A DNA stretch of 18,614 bases from assembly GCA_039715055.1 (NCBI GenBank), contig JBDLID010000056.1, positions 1 through 18,614 of the forward strand, given 5' to 3'. Positions 7,846-15,907 of this stretch are shown here, in pieces; position 1 is the first letter of the stretch, and the number at the start of each line of letters is the position of its first letter. The DNA comes from JBDLID01 sp039715055. GTDB taxonomy: Bacteria > Desulfobacterota > Desulfobulbia > Desulfobulbales > Desulfocapsaceae. Position numbers and translations under genes: made by a program. Under the pieces are notes generated by a model. That model saw only the letters and a program-made list of their open reading frames with translations. It searched no databases and was not told where the DNA came from.

Positions 7846-9057
7846 ATGGTGCGACAAATTTTTTTCTGTCTTCTGATTCTCTGCGGCTGGACAACAACTG
7901 TCTGTGGGCAGGAGCTGTCTGAAAAGCAGGTGGCGGCAACAGGCGGTGAAGCCTCTGTTCTTGCCCCAAACAGCCTGGTTTCTCTTGCCATGGCTGCCAC
8001 CGCCGGAGCAGATATCATTGAGATTGGTCTGACGATGAGCAGTGATGGGCGGATCATCGTCTTTTCCGATCCCGGCCTGGACCGTCTCACCGATGTCAGG
8101 AGCCTTTTTCCTGGACGACAGAGCGATGAAGGGCTGAATTATCCGGCTGATTTTACGCTTGACCAAATCCGCAGCCTGAAGCTTAAGCCTGAAACCGCAG
8201 AGACGACAGTCGCGGACGGGTTTGAGACAGGAACTGGCCATCTCTACTTCACCATTGCCACCCTTGAAGAGGTACTGGAGCTGGTCAGGCTTATGGAAAG
8301 GGATCTGGCCCGCTCCATAACGCTTATTGCTGAGATCAAGCGTCCCTGGCTTCACAAGCGTGAAGGCCGCGATCTGTCCCTTGCTGTCTTGAAGATTTTC
8401 AACGATTTCGGCTATCGCGGAAAAGAGGACCACCTGTTTCTGCAATGTTATGATCCCGATGAGCTCAAGCGGATAAAAACTGATCTTTTTGGCCGGTTCA
8501 ATATGGATCTGCCGCTTATTCAGCTCATCGATGAAAATGGCGGCACTGAAACCATGGTGGAAGAGTGGGGACGGTGGGTGCCCTATAACTACGACTGGAT
8601 TTTCACCAGGACAGGGATTCGCTCCATGGCTGCTCTGGTTGCCGGGGTCGGCCTTGATGAGATGAGGCTTGTCAACAGTGACGGGACCAGACTGCTGGCC
8701 GATTTTGTCGCTGGTGTCCATGATCTGGAAATGAAACTGCACGTTTTGGGTGTTAATAAAAATGACAGCGCCCTTTCACTGAGCTTTGAAGAGCGGTTGG
8801 AGCTGTTCTGGTTCGAACTGGGTGCTGATGTGATCCATACCGCTTCCGGCCGGGAGGCCACCCGCTATCTTTTTAATCGGCCGGAAAAGACACTGGTACC
8901 ACCAGAGAGTTCACTGATGGGCCATGAGCCTCCGGATCTCTTCATGGAAAACGGATCCGAACGAAAAAACGGCGATGGTGCGGAAGGTGTCTGGAATCCG
9001 GAAGTACCTGCTCATCCTTCTCAACATTTTATCCCTCCAACGGATATTGACCCTTGA
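7846..9057 (+). CDS. Secreted GlpQ-like glycerophosphodiesterase homologue lacking catalytic residues (probable pseudoenzyme)
   Basis: This 403-residue protein has a signal peptide (MVRQIFFCLLILCGW, then TTTVCG before QE) and a GDPD TIM-barrel domain that lines up with E. coli GlpQ as I recall it. Retained: the core around LAMAATAGADIIEIGLTMSS, LDRLTDV, DFTLDQIRSLK, AEIKRPWLHKREGRD (163-175), LQCYDPDELKRIK and YNYDWIF. Lost: the catalytic HRG reads TGG (Thr32-Gly34), the acidic residue of the PE-x-T motif is Pro41, the metal pair E-x-D reads E59-I-G61, the second catalytic His is Ser74 (SDPGLDR), and the terminal TDFP-like segment reads TASG. Hydrolysis therefore seems unlikely. A tail of about 50 residues, rich in Pro, Asn and Gly, follows the fold. 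The ATG abuts the sucC stop and sucD starts 7 bases after this stop, so all three are probably co-transcribed. A binding or scaffold role in the periplasm is conceivable; no function is known to me. Confidence 0.82.
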   Translation: MVRQIFFCLLILCGWTTTVCGQELSEKQVAATGGEASVLAPNSLVSLAMAATAGADIIEIGLTMSSDGRIIVFSDPGLDRLTDVRSLFPGRQSDEGLNYPADFTLDQIRSLKLKPETAETTVADGFETGTGHLYFTIATLEEVLELVRLMERDLARSITLIAEIKRPWLHKREGRDLSLAVLKIFNDFGYRGKEDHLFLQCYDPDELKRIKTDLFGRFNMDLPLIQLIDENGGTETMVEEWGRWVPYNYDWIFTRTGIRSMAALVAGVGLDEMRLVNSDGTRLLADFVAGVHDLEMKLHVLGVNKNDSALSLSFEERLELFWFELGADVIHTASGREATRYLFNRPEKTLVPPESSLMGHEPPDLFMENGSERKNGDGAEGVWNPEVPAHPSQHFIPPTDIDP

Positions 9058-9064
9058 GGCGAAC

Positions 9065-9937
9065 ATGGCGATTTTTGTCGACAGCAGTACCAGGATTCTG
9101 GTTCAGGGAATTACCGGCCGTGAAGGCTCTTTTCATGCCAGACAGTGTGTGGAGTACGGCTCGCAGGTGGTCGGGGGGGTGACACCCGGCAAAGGCGGGC
9201 AGAAAATGGATGAAGTACCTGTCTTTAATACCGTTGCCGACTGTGTTGCCGAAACCGGTGCCAACGCCTCGCTCATCTTCGTGCCGCCGCCCTTTGCCGC
9301 CGATGCGATCATGGAGGCAGCCGATACTGGTGTTGAGCTTGTGGTCTGTATAACTGAGGGGGTGCCGGTCAATGATATGCTCAGGGTAAAGCAGTATCTC
9401 GCTTCCCGCCCCACCCGCCTCATCGGCCCCAACTGCCCGGGAATCATCACACCGGGACAGTGCAAGATGGGGATCATGCCGGGAGCCATCCACAAGCCCG
9501 GAGGACCTGTCGGCGTGGTGTCGCGGTCCGGTACCCTGACCTACGAGGTAGTTCACCAGCTCACCGCCCAGGGTTTGGGACAGACCACCTGTTTAGGTAT
9601 TGGCGGCGACCCGGTCAACGGTACCGATTTTATCGACTGCCTCAAGGCGTTTGAGGCCGACCCGGAGACCGAAGGGGTAGTCATGGTCGGTGAGATCGGC
9701 GGCAGCGCCGAGGAACAGGCTGCTGTCTGGTGCGGAGCGAAGATGAGCAAGCCGGTGGTCGGTTTCATTGCCGGACTCACCGCCCCTCCCGGCCGAAGGA
9801 TGGGCCATGCCGGTGCCATTGTCAGCGGCGGCAAGGGAACGGCTGAGGCCAAAATGGCCGCCATGATCGACAACGATATCCATCTCTGCGATGATCTGGG
9901 ACGGCTTGGAGAGATGTGCCGTACTGTTTTTTCCTGA
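9065..9937 (+). CDS. sucD: Succinyl-CoA synthetase alpha subunit
   Basis: The 290-residue product has an N-terminal CoA-binding Rossmann domain (ILVQGITGREGSFH; NCPGIITPGQCKMGIMPG) and the C-terminal ligase domain with the phosphohistidine motif GRRMGHAGAIVSGGKGTA, active His248. It pairs with SucC and forms the phosphorylated intermediate. ATG 9065 is chosen because GAGG (9056-9059) lies 5 bases upstream and the N-terminus MAIFVDSSTRILVQG is family-typical, although the frame stays open upstream to 8924 within the GlpQ-like gene. Gene order sucC, GlpQ-like, sucD is unusual, since the two subunits are normally adjacent. The enzyme handles the succinyl-CoA produced or consumed by the mutase encoded downstream. 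Confidence 0.95.
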   Translation: MAIFVDSSTRILVQGITGREGSFHARQCVEYGSQVVGGVTPGKGGQKMDEVPVFNTVADCVAETGANASLIFVPPPFAADAIMEAADTGVELVVCITEGVPVNDMLRVKQYLASRPTRLIGPNCPGIITPGQCKMGIMPGAIHKPGGPVGVVSRSGTLTYEVVHQLTAQGLGQTTCLGIGGDPVNGTDFIDCLKAFEADPETEGVVMVGEIGGSAEEQAAVWCGAKMSKPVVGFIAGLTAPPGRRMGHAGAIVSGGKGTAEAKMAAMIDNDIHLCDDLGRLGEMCRTVFS

Positions 9938-9950
9938 AAAAGAGGTGATC

Positions 9951-10370
9951 GTGGAAAACGATAAACAACCCTGTCGCGTTCTCATTGCCAAACCCGGCCT
10001 TGACGGCCATGACCGCGGCGCCAAGTTCATTGCCAGAGCCCTGCGGGATGCCGGTTTTGAGGTGATCTATACGGGAATCAGGCGGACACCTGACGAGATT
10101 GCCGCTGCCGCAGTCCAGGAAGATGTGGCAGCCGTGGGGCTCTCATCTCTTTCCGGTGGTCACCTTCGTCTTTTTCCGGCGGTCCTTGAATCACTCAGGG
10201 AGCGCGGCGGTGAGGATATCCCGGTTCTTGGTGGCGGTATTATTCCGGAAGAAGATAAAAAAGTTCTGCTCGATTCGGGTCTTGCAGCCATCTTTGGACC
10301 GGGTGATTCCGCAGAGAAGATTATCGCCTCTTTTACGGCGGCCTGCATGCAATATCACACCGATCATTGA
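9951..10370 (+). CDS. mcmA2: Methylmalonyl-CoA mutase, small cobalamin-binding subunit
   Basis: This 139-residue protein is a free-standing B12-binding domain equal to the C-terminal domain of one-chain methylmalonyl-CoA mutases. The motif KPGLDGHDRG gives the base-off DxHxxG signature with axial His20. GLSSLSGGH and LGGGIIPEED supply the remaining cobalamin contacts. It binds adenosylcobalamin and joins the large subunit encoded two genes downstream. The start is GTG 9951, with AGAGG (9941-9945) 5 bases upstream. Its stop shares one base with the meaB start (TGATG), suggesting translational coupling. The split arrangement with meaB between the two mutase subunits implies assembly with the GTPase chaperone. 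The substrate specificity resides in the large subunit. Confidence 0.94.
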   Translation: MENDKQPCRVLIAKPGLDGHDRGAKFIARALRDAGFEVIYTGIRRTPDEIAAAAVQEDVAAVGLSSLSGGHLRLFPAVLESLRERGGEDIPVLGGGIIPEEDKKVLLDSGLAAIFGPGDSAEKIIASFTAACMQYHTDH

Positions 10371-11290
10371 TGGATTACCGCAAAATCCTTGAAGGAGTTG
10401 TCAGTGGCGAAGCCCGGGCTGTTGGCCGGGCGATCAGCCTGGTGGAGAGCAATCACCCCGAAGGTGTCGAGATCCTGGCGGCCCTGGATAGCCGACGGGT
10501 CGACAACTGCCTGGTTGTCGGCATCACCGGTCCGCCCGGGGCTGGAAAGTCAACACTGACCGGGGCACTGGTCGCTGAACTGCGGCGCAGGCAGAAACGG
10601 GTGGGTGTTATTGGTGTTGATCCCTCCTCCCCTTTGACTGGCGGTGCGGTCCTCGGTGACCGTATCCGTATGATGGACCACAGTCTTGATCCGATGGTCT
10701 TTGTCCGCTCCATGGCCACCCGCGGACAACTGGGCGGGCTTTGTGCCAGTGCCGGAGCGGTGATCCGCTTGATGGCCGGAGCGGGTTGTGAGGTCGTCCT
10801 CGTTGAGACCGTGGGTGTGGGCCAGTCCGAAATGGATGTGGCGACCCTTGCCGACTGTACCCTGCTGGTGCTGGCGCCGGGTTTTGGTGACGATATCCAG
10901 GCCATGAAGGCCGGTGTGCTGGAAGTTGCTGATTTTTTTGTGATCAACAAGGCGGATCTTGCCGGCGGTGAAGCGCTTGCCATGCAGATGGAGCAGGTTT
11001 TTCGCACCGATCATGGTATGGCGGAAGTCAGCCGGGTGATGCGAACAACTGCCAATGCCGGAGAAGGCGTTGCGCAGCTTCTTGATGGTGTTGAGCTTTA
11101 CGGAGAGCGGATCGCAGCAAACGGTGAAAAACTGAAGCGGAGAAAGGCGAGCATGGAGATGGAGTCCCTGGAGCTGGCTGTTGAGCAGCTGCGTCCCCAT
11201 CTGCTGGGTGCCATTCGCAGCAGCTCTGAGGGTGAGCCAAGGCGTCTTGCGGCCGGTCTTGTTCAGGAAGTTCTTCGGGCAATGGAGTAG
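10370..11290 (+). CDS. meaB: MeaB-type GTPase, methylmalonyl-CoA mutase chaperone
   Basis: The 306-residue G3E-family GTPase has a Walker A at 54-61 (GPPGAGKS), the MeaB signature DPSSPLTGGAVLGDRIRM at 84-101, the G3 region VETVGVGQSE at 145-154 and the guanine motif NKAD at 193-196. MeaB loads and protects adenosylcobalamin in the mutase and ejects inactive cofactor. The old ArgK 'lysine/arginine transport kinase' label of this family should not be used here. The ATG overlaps the mcmA2 stop by one base; a TTG three bases earlier is less likely. The gene sits between the two mutase subunits, which fits its role. It is slightly shorter than the usual 310-330 residues. Confidence 0.94.
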   Translation: MDYRKILEGVVSGEARAVGRAISLVESNHPEGVEILAALDSRRVDNCLVVGITGPPGAGKSTLTGALVAELRRRQKRVGVIGVDPSSPLTGGAVLGDRIRMMDHSLDPMVFVRSMATRGQLGGLCASAGAVIRLMAGAGCEVVLVETVGVGQSEMDVATLADCTLLVLAPGFGDDIQAMKAGVLEVADFFVINKADLAGGEALAMQMEQVFRTDHGMAEVSRVMRTTANAGEGVAQLLDGVELYGERIAANGEKLKRRKASMEMESLELAVEQLRPHLLGAIRSSSEGEPRRLAAGLVQEVLRAME

Positions 11291-11293
11291 GTT

Positions 11294-12937
11294 ATGAAAG
11301 AGCGGAGGGGATATGCCAGCTGGCAGGAAAATGAACTCAGCGCCAACTTGAGCCGGTTTGGAGAAAGACGTGAGCAGTTCAGCCTGCATGGCGGCAACGA
11401 GGTTGACCGGCTTGCCCTGCCGGAGCAGATTGATGACGCCTACGAGGAACATCTCGGCTACCCTGGCCGTTATCCCTTTACCCGTGGGGTTCAGCCGACC
11501 ATGTACCGGGGCCGTTTCTGGACCATGCGTCAGTACGCGGGTTTTTCCACGGCCGCTGAGTCAAACAAGCGATATCGCTTTCTTCTTGACCAGGGAACCA
11601 CTGGTCTTTCCATCGCCTTTGATCTTCCGACCCAGATCGGCTACGATTCCGATGATCCCATGGCCATGGGTGAGGTGGGCAAGGTCGGGGTGGCCATTGA
11701 CAGCCTCGCCGACATGGAGCTTCTTTTTGACAAGATCCCCCTTGGCTCGATCTCCACCTCCATGACCATCAACTCGCCGGCAATTGTCCTGCTGGCTATG
11801 TATGTGGCGGTGGCTGAGCAGCAGGGTGTTGATGTCGCCGGGCTGCGGGGCACCATTCAGAACGATGTCTTGAAAGAATACATGGCCCGGGGAACCTATA
11901 TTTTTCCTCCCAGGCCGTCCCTGCGTCTGATTACCGATGTCTTTAAGTGGTGCTCTGAAAACAGCCCGCAGTTCAACACCATCTCCATATCCGGCTATCA
12001 TATCAGGGAGGCCGGATCCACCGCCGCCCAGGAGGTTGCCTTTACCCTGGCCAACGGCATCACCTATGTCCAGGCCGCCCTTGACGCCGGATTGGAGCTT
12101 GACGTGTTTGCCAGGCGACTGGCCTTCTTTTTCAATGCCTCCTCAAACCTGCTTGAGGAGGTAGCCAAGTTCAGGGCGGCACGAAGGCTCTGGGCACGTA
12201 TCATGAAGAACCGTTTCGATGCGGACAAACCTGCGTCGATGATGCTCCGTTTTCATACTCAGACGGCCGGCAATACGCTCACCGCCCAGCAGGTGGACAA
12301 CAACATCGTCCGTGTCACCCTTCAGGCCCTGGCCGCCGTATTTGGCGGAACCCAAAGTCTTCATACCAATTCACGGGACGAGGCGTTGTCGCTTCCCACT
12401 GAGGAGGCGGTTCGAACCGCCCTGCGAACCCAGCAGATTATAGCCCATGAATCAGGGGTGGCCGATATGGTCGACCCGCTGGCCGGATCGTACTATATCG
12501 AGCAACTCACCGACCGTATTGAACTCGAAGCCGAGGAGCTGATCGCAAGAATTGAGCAGGGCGGCGGTGTGGTTGCCTGTATCGAGGATGGGTTTATCCA
12601 GCATCTCATTGAAGACGCGGCCTACGATTACCAGTGCGATATTGAGTCAGGTGAGCGGGTTATTGTCGGCGTCAATCAATTTGAGATCGAAGAGGAGAGC
12701 CAGCCGACCCTGCACCGGGTTGCCCCTGAGGTTGAAAAAAATCAGGTGGCAGGAGTTGCCGCCGTGCGGGCGACCAGAAACCAGTCCGAGGTCGACAGTT
12801 GTCTGGCCGGGTTGCGGGCAGCCGCTGAGACAGAGACCAACCTTATGGTGCCCATATTGGCTGCTGTCAAGAGTTATGCAACCCTTGGCGAGATCTGCTC
12901 GGTGCTGCGCGATGTCTTCGGTGAGTACCGGGATTGA
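11294..12937 (+). CDS. mcmA1: Methylmalonyl-CoA mutase, large catalytic subunit
   Basis: This 547-residue TIM-barrel subunit rearranges (R)-methylmalonyl-CoA and succinyl-CoA by a radical mechanism with B12 from McmA2. By comparison with the Propionibacterium enzyme as I recall it, the specificity residues are kept: Tyr81 in WTMRQYAGF (its Tyr89), Arg199 in KEYMARGTYIFPP (its Arg207) and His236 in ISGYHIREAG (its His244). This argues for methylmalonyl-CoA rather than isobutyryl- or hydroxyisobutyryl-CoA. The chain ends after the barrel and linker, without the B12 domain, as expected for the split form. ATG 11294 follows the meaB stop by 3 bases, with GGAG inside the end of meaB. Length and motifs are complete. 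Confidence 0.95.
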   Translation: MKERRGYASWQENELSANLSRFGERREQFSLHGGNEVDRLALPEQIDDAYEEHLGYPGRYPFTRGVQPTMYRGRFWTMRQYAGFSTAAESNKRYRFLLDQGTTGLSIAFDLPTQIGYDSDDPMAMGEVGKVGVAIDSLADMELLFDKIPLGSISTSMTINSPAIVLLAMYVAVAEQQGVDVAGLRGTIQNDVLKEYMARGTYIFPPRPSLRLITDVFKWCSENSPQFNTISISGYHIREAGSTAAQEVAFTLANGITYVQAALDAGLELDVFARRLAFFFNASSNLLEEVAKFRAARRLWARIMKNRFDADKPASMMLRFHTQTAGNTLTAQQVDNNIVRVTLQALAAVFGGTQSLHTNSRDEALSLPTEEAVRTALRTQQIIAHESGVADMVDPLAGSYYIEQLTDRIELEAEELIARIEQGGGVVACIEDGFIQHLIEDAAYDYQCDIESGERVIVGVNQFEIEEESQPTLHRVAPEVEKNQVAGVAAVRATRNQSEVDSCLAGLRAAAETETNLMVPILAAVKSYATLGEICSVLRDVFGEYRD

Positions 12938-12992
12938 TCTGGCTGATTGTGATCATAAACGATATTCTCCTGTTGTCCGGAGCGTGAAAGAC

Positions 12993-13020
12993 TTGACACT
13001 TGATCAATTTTACACTTAAT
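12993..13020 (+). promoter_or_regulatory. Weak internal promoter candidate before mce
   Basis: A perfect TTGACA (12993-12998) is followed by 16 bases and CTTAAT (13015-13020, 4 of 6). It lies in the 97-base gap between mcmA1 and mce, the widest gap inside the operon. The predicted start would fall only about 8 bases before the mce ATG, leaving almost no leader, so it may be fortuitous. A short palindrome TTGATCAA overlaps the spacer. Confidence 0.25.
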
Positions 13021-13034
13021 AGACTTTTCCTCTT

Positions 13035-13442
13035 ATGCTTGAAAAAATAGATCATCTCGGGATTGCAGTCCACTCCATTGACGAGGCTCGTAAATTCTAT
13101 GAAAATGTACTCGGCCTTGACTGTGAACGGATTGAGGAAGTCGTCTCGCAACAGGCCCGTACCGCCTTTTTCCGCCTCGGAGAAATCCATATCGAGTTGC
13201 TTGAACCCACCTCTGATAAGAGTCCCATCGCAAAGTTTCTCAGCAGCCGGGGTGAAGGGATTCACCATGTTGCCTATCAAAGCGATAATATCAGTGGTCA
13301 GCTTGACCAGGCGAAAGAGGCCGGCTGCCGTCTGATCCATGAAGAGCCCATAACCGGTGCCGGCGGTAAAGAGATTGCCTTTCTCCATCCCAAATCGAGC
13401 CATGGGGTTCTTACCGAATTCTGTACAGGAAAGAAGAAATGA
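13035..13442 (+). CDS. mce: Methylmalonyl-CoA epimerase
   Basis: The 135-residue VOC-fold protein interconverts the (S) and (R) forms of methylmalonyl-CoA, linking the biotin enzyme with the mutase. The two beta-alpha-beta repeats begin at IDHLGIAV (His7) and GIHHVAY (His77/78). With Glu128 in LTEFC these supply the metal-binding residues expected of the family. Length is normal (130-150). No clear Shine-Dalgarno precedes the ATG. Its stop overlaps the mmdA start by four bases (ATGA), indicating translational coupling. Its position between mutase and decarboxylase genes matches the order of reactions. Confidence 0.93.
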   Translation: MLEKIDHLGIAVHSIDEARKFYENVLGLDCERIEEVVSQQARTAFFRLGEIHIELLEPTSDKSPIAKFLSSRGEGIHHVAYQSDNISGQLDQAKEAGCRLIHEEPITGAGGKEIAFLHPKSSHGVLTEFCTGKKK

Positions 13443-14983
13443 GCAAAGAACTTGACCAGTTGATGAAGCGCCGTGAAGAGGCACGGCTCGGTGGCGGTGA
13501 AGAGCGGATCAAGGCCCTTCATGCCAAGGGGCGGATGACCGCCCGGGAGCGGATTGATCTTCTCCTCGATCCCGGTTCCTTTGAAGAGTTCGATATGTTC
13601 AAGACCCACCGCTGCCGTGATTTCGGCATGGAGGAGAAGAGTTTCCCCGGCGATGGGGTGGTGACCGGTTACGGGACCGTTGAGGGACGCCTCGTATATG
13701 TCTACGGCCAGGATCCTACTATCCTCGGCGGTTCACTGTCTGAGACCATTGCTGAAAAGATCTGTAAGGTCATGGACCTTGCCGTGCAGAACGGAGCACC
13801 GATCATCGGCCTCAATGATTCCGGGGGAGCCCGGATTCAGGAAGGCATAGAGAGTCTTGCCGGTTATTCTGATATTTTTCAACGAAACGTCGATGCCTCA
13901 GGCGTGGTTCCTCAAATTTCAGCGATTTTCGGCCCCTGTGCCGGAGGGGCTGTCTATTCACCGGCACTCACCGATTTTATCGTCATGGTGCGTCATAACT
14001 CCTACATGTTCCTCACCGGACCAAAGGTGGTGAAATCGGTTACCCATGAAGAAGTTACCGTTGAGGAACTCGGCGGTGCAGCCATGCACTCCAGTCGCAG
14101 TGGTGTTGCCGATTATGCCGCCGGTTCCGGTATGGAGGCGGTGGAGTATGTCAAAGGCTTGCTTCGTTTCCTGCCGTCGAACAATGCCGAGGCACCGCCC
14201 ATCATCAGCAACCAGGACCCGGCCGAGCGTCTCGCGGAACCACTCAACTCCCTCATTCCGGCCAGCGCCAATGAGGCCTATAACATGAAGGAAGTGATCC
14301 TGGGGAGTGTCGATAACCGTGATTTTTTTGAAATCAAACCGGAATTCGCCCCAAATCTGATCGTTGGTTTTGCCCGTTATCATGGACGATCAGTGGGCAT
14401 TGTTGCAAATCAGCCGGCCCATCTGTCTGGGGTTCTTGATATTGATTCATCGGTCAAGGGAGCCCGATTTGTCCGCTTCTGTGACTGTTTCAACATCCCT
14501 GTGGTCACCTTTGTTGATGTACCAGGTTTTCTTCCCGGTACGGCCCAGGAGTATGGCGGGGTCATCCGCAATGGTGCCAAGATCCTCTACGCCTATGCCG
14601 AGGCCACCATCCCCAAGGTAACGGTTATCACCCGCAAGGCCTATGGCGGCGCTTACTGCGTTATGTCTTCCAAGCATTTGAGGGGTGATATCAACTACGC
14701 CTGGCCAAGCGCCGAGATTGCAGTGATGGGAGCCAAGGGAGCTGTCGAGGTGCTCTATGGGAAGGAGGCGCGCAACAGTGATGACCCGCAAGCATTTTTA
14801 AAGGAAAAGGAAGAGCAGTACCAGAAAACTGTTGCCAATCCCTGGGTGGCTGCCAGACGGGGCTATATCGATGATATCATTGAACCGGCCAGAACGCGTT
14901 TTCGTATCATCAAGGCGTTGGGCATGCTGCAGAATAAGCGGGCATCAAATCCCATGAAGAAGCATGGCAATATTCCTCTTTAG
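13439..14983 (+). CDS. mmdA: Methylmalonyl-CoA decarboxylase alpha subunit (carboxyltransferase)
   Basis: The 514-residue crotonase-fold carboxyltransferase has paired acyl-CoA carboxylase domains. Visible motifs are GGSLSETIAEK, DSGGARIQEGI, GPCAGGAVYSPALTDF, PGFLPGTAQEYGGVIRNGAK, AYGGAYCVM, YAWPSAEIAVMGAKGA and the C-terminal MKKHGNIPL, typical of MmdA, PccB and transcarboxylase 12S. It moves the carboxyl group between methylmalonyl-CoA and biotin on MmdC. The downstream order mmdD, mmdC, mmdB matches the Na+-pumping decarboxylase of Veillonella and Propionigenium, which favours MmdA over PccB. No biotin carboxylase gene is seen nearby. YGQDPTILGGS replaces the more usual SQDFTVFGGS, a small variation at the edge of the active site. 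AGGA (13427-13430) serves as ribosome site. Confidence 0.92.
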   Translation: MSKELDQLMKRREEARLGGGEERIKALHAKGRMTARERIDLLLDPGSFEEFDMFKTHRCRDFGMEEKSFPGDGVVTGYGTVEGRLVYVYGQDPTILGGSLSETIAEKICKVMDLAVQNGAPIIGLNDSGGARIQEGIESLAGYSDIFQRNVDASGVVPQISAIFGPCAGGAVYSPALTDFIVMVRHNSYMFLTGPKVVKSVTHEEVTVEELGGAAMHSSRSGVADYAAGSGMEAVEYVKGLLRFLPSNNAEAPPIISNQDPAERLAEPLNSLIPASANEAYNMKEVILGSVDNRDFFEIKPEFAPNLIVGFARYHGRSVGIVANQPAHLSGVLDIDSSVKGARFVRFCDCFNIPVVTFVDVPGFLPGTAQEYGGVIRNGAKILYAYAEATIPKVTVITRKAYGGAYCVMSSKHLRGDINYAWPSAEIAVMGAKGAVEVLYGKEARNSDDPQAFLKEKEEQYQKTVANPWVAARRGYIDDIIEPARTRFRIIKALGMLQNKRASNPMKKHGNIPL

Positions 14984-15033
14984 AGAGATACGGTACTGCA
15001 GCGGCTTCTGTGCATCACAACTGAAAGTGACTT

Positions 15034-15426
15034 ATGTCGTTTGAAAATATAGGACTGTCCAACCTCTTCGCCGCCAACTTCAACGCGCTCTGGTTCTCTC
15101 TTATGGGAATGGGAGTGGTCTTCGGCGGCCTGGTGGTCATTGCCCTTTATATCGTTTTTCTGCCCAGGTTGCTCAAGTTGTCCGACCGGAAGAAAAATAT
15201 TCCTGTTGAATCCGCCGGTGAAACTACTGGTGATAAAACCCAGCGGGAAAAAGAAATGCTTCTCGCCGTTGCCGCCGCCTATCATCTCCACCGTAACTTC
15301 CCGGAGGATAACGAACGGATTACCTGGAAAAGCCACGGTGATATGGAGTCGCCCTGGCGGGTATCAGGTCGGCTGCACGGTCTGTCAGTACGAAGGAAGT
15401 TGTCCAGCTGGGGACTGTCGGAATAA
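15034..15426 (+). CDS. mmdD: Methylmalonyl-CoA decarboxylase delta subunit (OadG-like)
   Basis: This 130-residue protein has one N-terminal membrane helix (about residues 17-44, FNALWFSLMGMGVVFGG onward), a short polar linker and a soluble tail. The arrangement is that of OadG/MmdD, which anchors the carboxyltransferase to the membrane subunit and stabilises the complex. The tail (AAAYHLHRNFPEDNERITW and beyond) is longer than in many OadG proteins and ends in a basic, Trp-containing segment. Sequence conservation in this family is low, so the call rests on size, topology and position between mmdA and mmdC. The ribosome site is weak. No separate mmdE (epsilon) gene is visible. Confidence 0.8.
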   Translation: MSFENIGLSNLFAANFNALWFSLMGMGVVFGGLVVIALYIVFLPRLLKLSDRKKNIPVESAGETTGDKTQREKEMLLAVAAAYHLHRNFPEDNERITWKSHGDMESPWRVSGRLHGLSVRRKLSSWGLSE

Positions 15427-15448
15427 GTCATATTAATACAACTGAGAA

Positions 15449-15898
15449 ATGAAAGAATATAAACTGAAGATCAACAGTAACCCGTACCATGTATTGATTC
15501 GGGAGGTGACCGATGAGTCGGTGATTGCCGAGGTCAATGGTGAAGAGGTTGTCGTTGAGGTGGAAAATATCAGCAACCTGAGTCTGCCGATCTCTCCCGC
15601 TGGAGAGGCTTTGATCCCGGCGTCTGCCGGCCAGGGACCTCTTGCGGTAATGAAGGATAAACTCTCTGAAGGAGTGGCCCCTGCCGACGGAGAGGTGCTC
15701 ACTCCAATCCCCGGCCAGGTGATTTCCATCAGCGTCTCCAAGGGTGACAAGGTTCGTCAGGGTCAGAAATTGCTGACCCTTGAGGCCATGAAGCTGGAAA
15801 ACGTGATCACTGCAGCCCAGGATGGGACTGTGCAGGATGTTCTGGTCACCGAAGGCGAGGTGGTCACCCAGGGCCAGATCCTCCTCAGAGTGGCATAG
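15449..15898 (+). CDS. mmdC: Biotin carboxyl carrier subunit of methylmalonyl-CoA decarboxylase
   Basis: The 149-residue protein carries a C-terminal biotinyl domain (about 78-149). The attachment motif is LEAMKLENVI with biotinyl-lysine at residue 115, 34 residues from the end as is standard. The N-terminal 45 residues form a small beta-rich domain like those preceding biotinyl domains in carboxylase subunits. The linker (about 46-77) is only mildly Pro/Ala-rich. It shuttles the carboxyl group from MmdA to MmdB at the membrane. It lies 22 bases after mmdD and 9 bases before mmdB, and biotinylation would need a BirA encoded elsewhere. Confidence 0.93.
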   Translation: MKEYKLKINSNPYHVLIREVTDESVIAEVNGEEVVVEVENISNLSLPISPAGEALIPASAGQGPLAVMKDKLSEGVAPADGEVLTPIPGQVISISVSKGDKVRQGQKLLTLEAMKLENVITAAQDGTVQDVLVTEGEVVTQGQILLRVA

Positions 15899-15907
15899 GG
15901 GGACTGC

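Noticed and set aside
6874..8742. A 622-codon open frame on the minus strand opposite sucC and the GlpQ-like gene
   Set aside because: Its translation shows no recognisable domain, it is wholly antisense to two genes with clear family motifs, and it has no ribosome site. GC-rich codon use in the sense genes readily leaves such frames open.
11294..12937. A mutase of different specificity (isobutyryl-CoA or 2-hydroxyisobutyryl-CoA)
   Set aside because: Tyr81 and Arg199, the positions that distinguish methylmalonyl-CoA mutase from those enzymes, are both present, and the neighbours are all of the propionate route.
13439..14983. Propionyl-CoA carboxylase beta subunit (PccB) as the primary name
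   Set aside because: The sequence alone would allow it, but no biotin carboxylase gene is nearby and the mmdD, mmdC, mmdB genes follow in the order of the Na+ decarboxylase.
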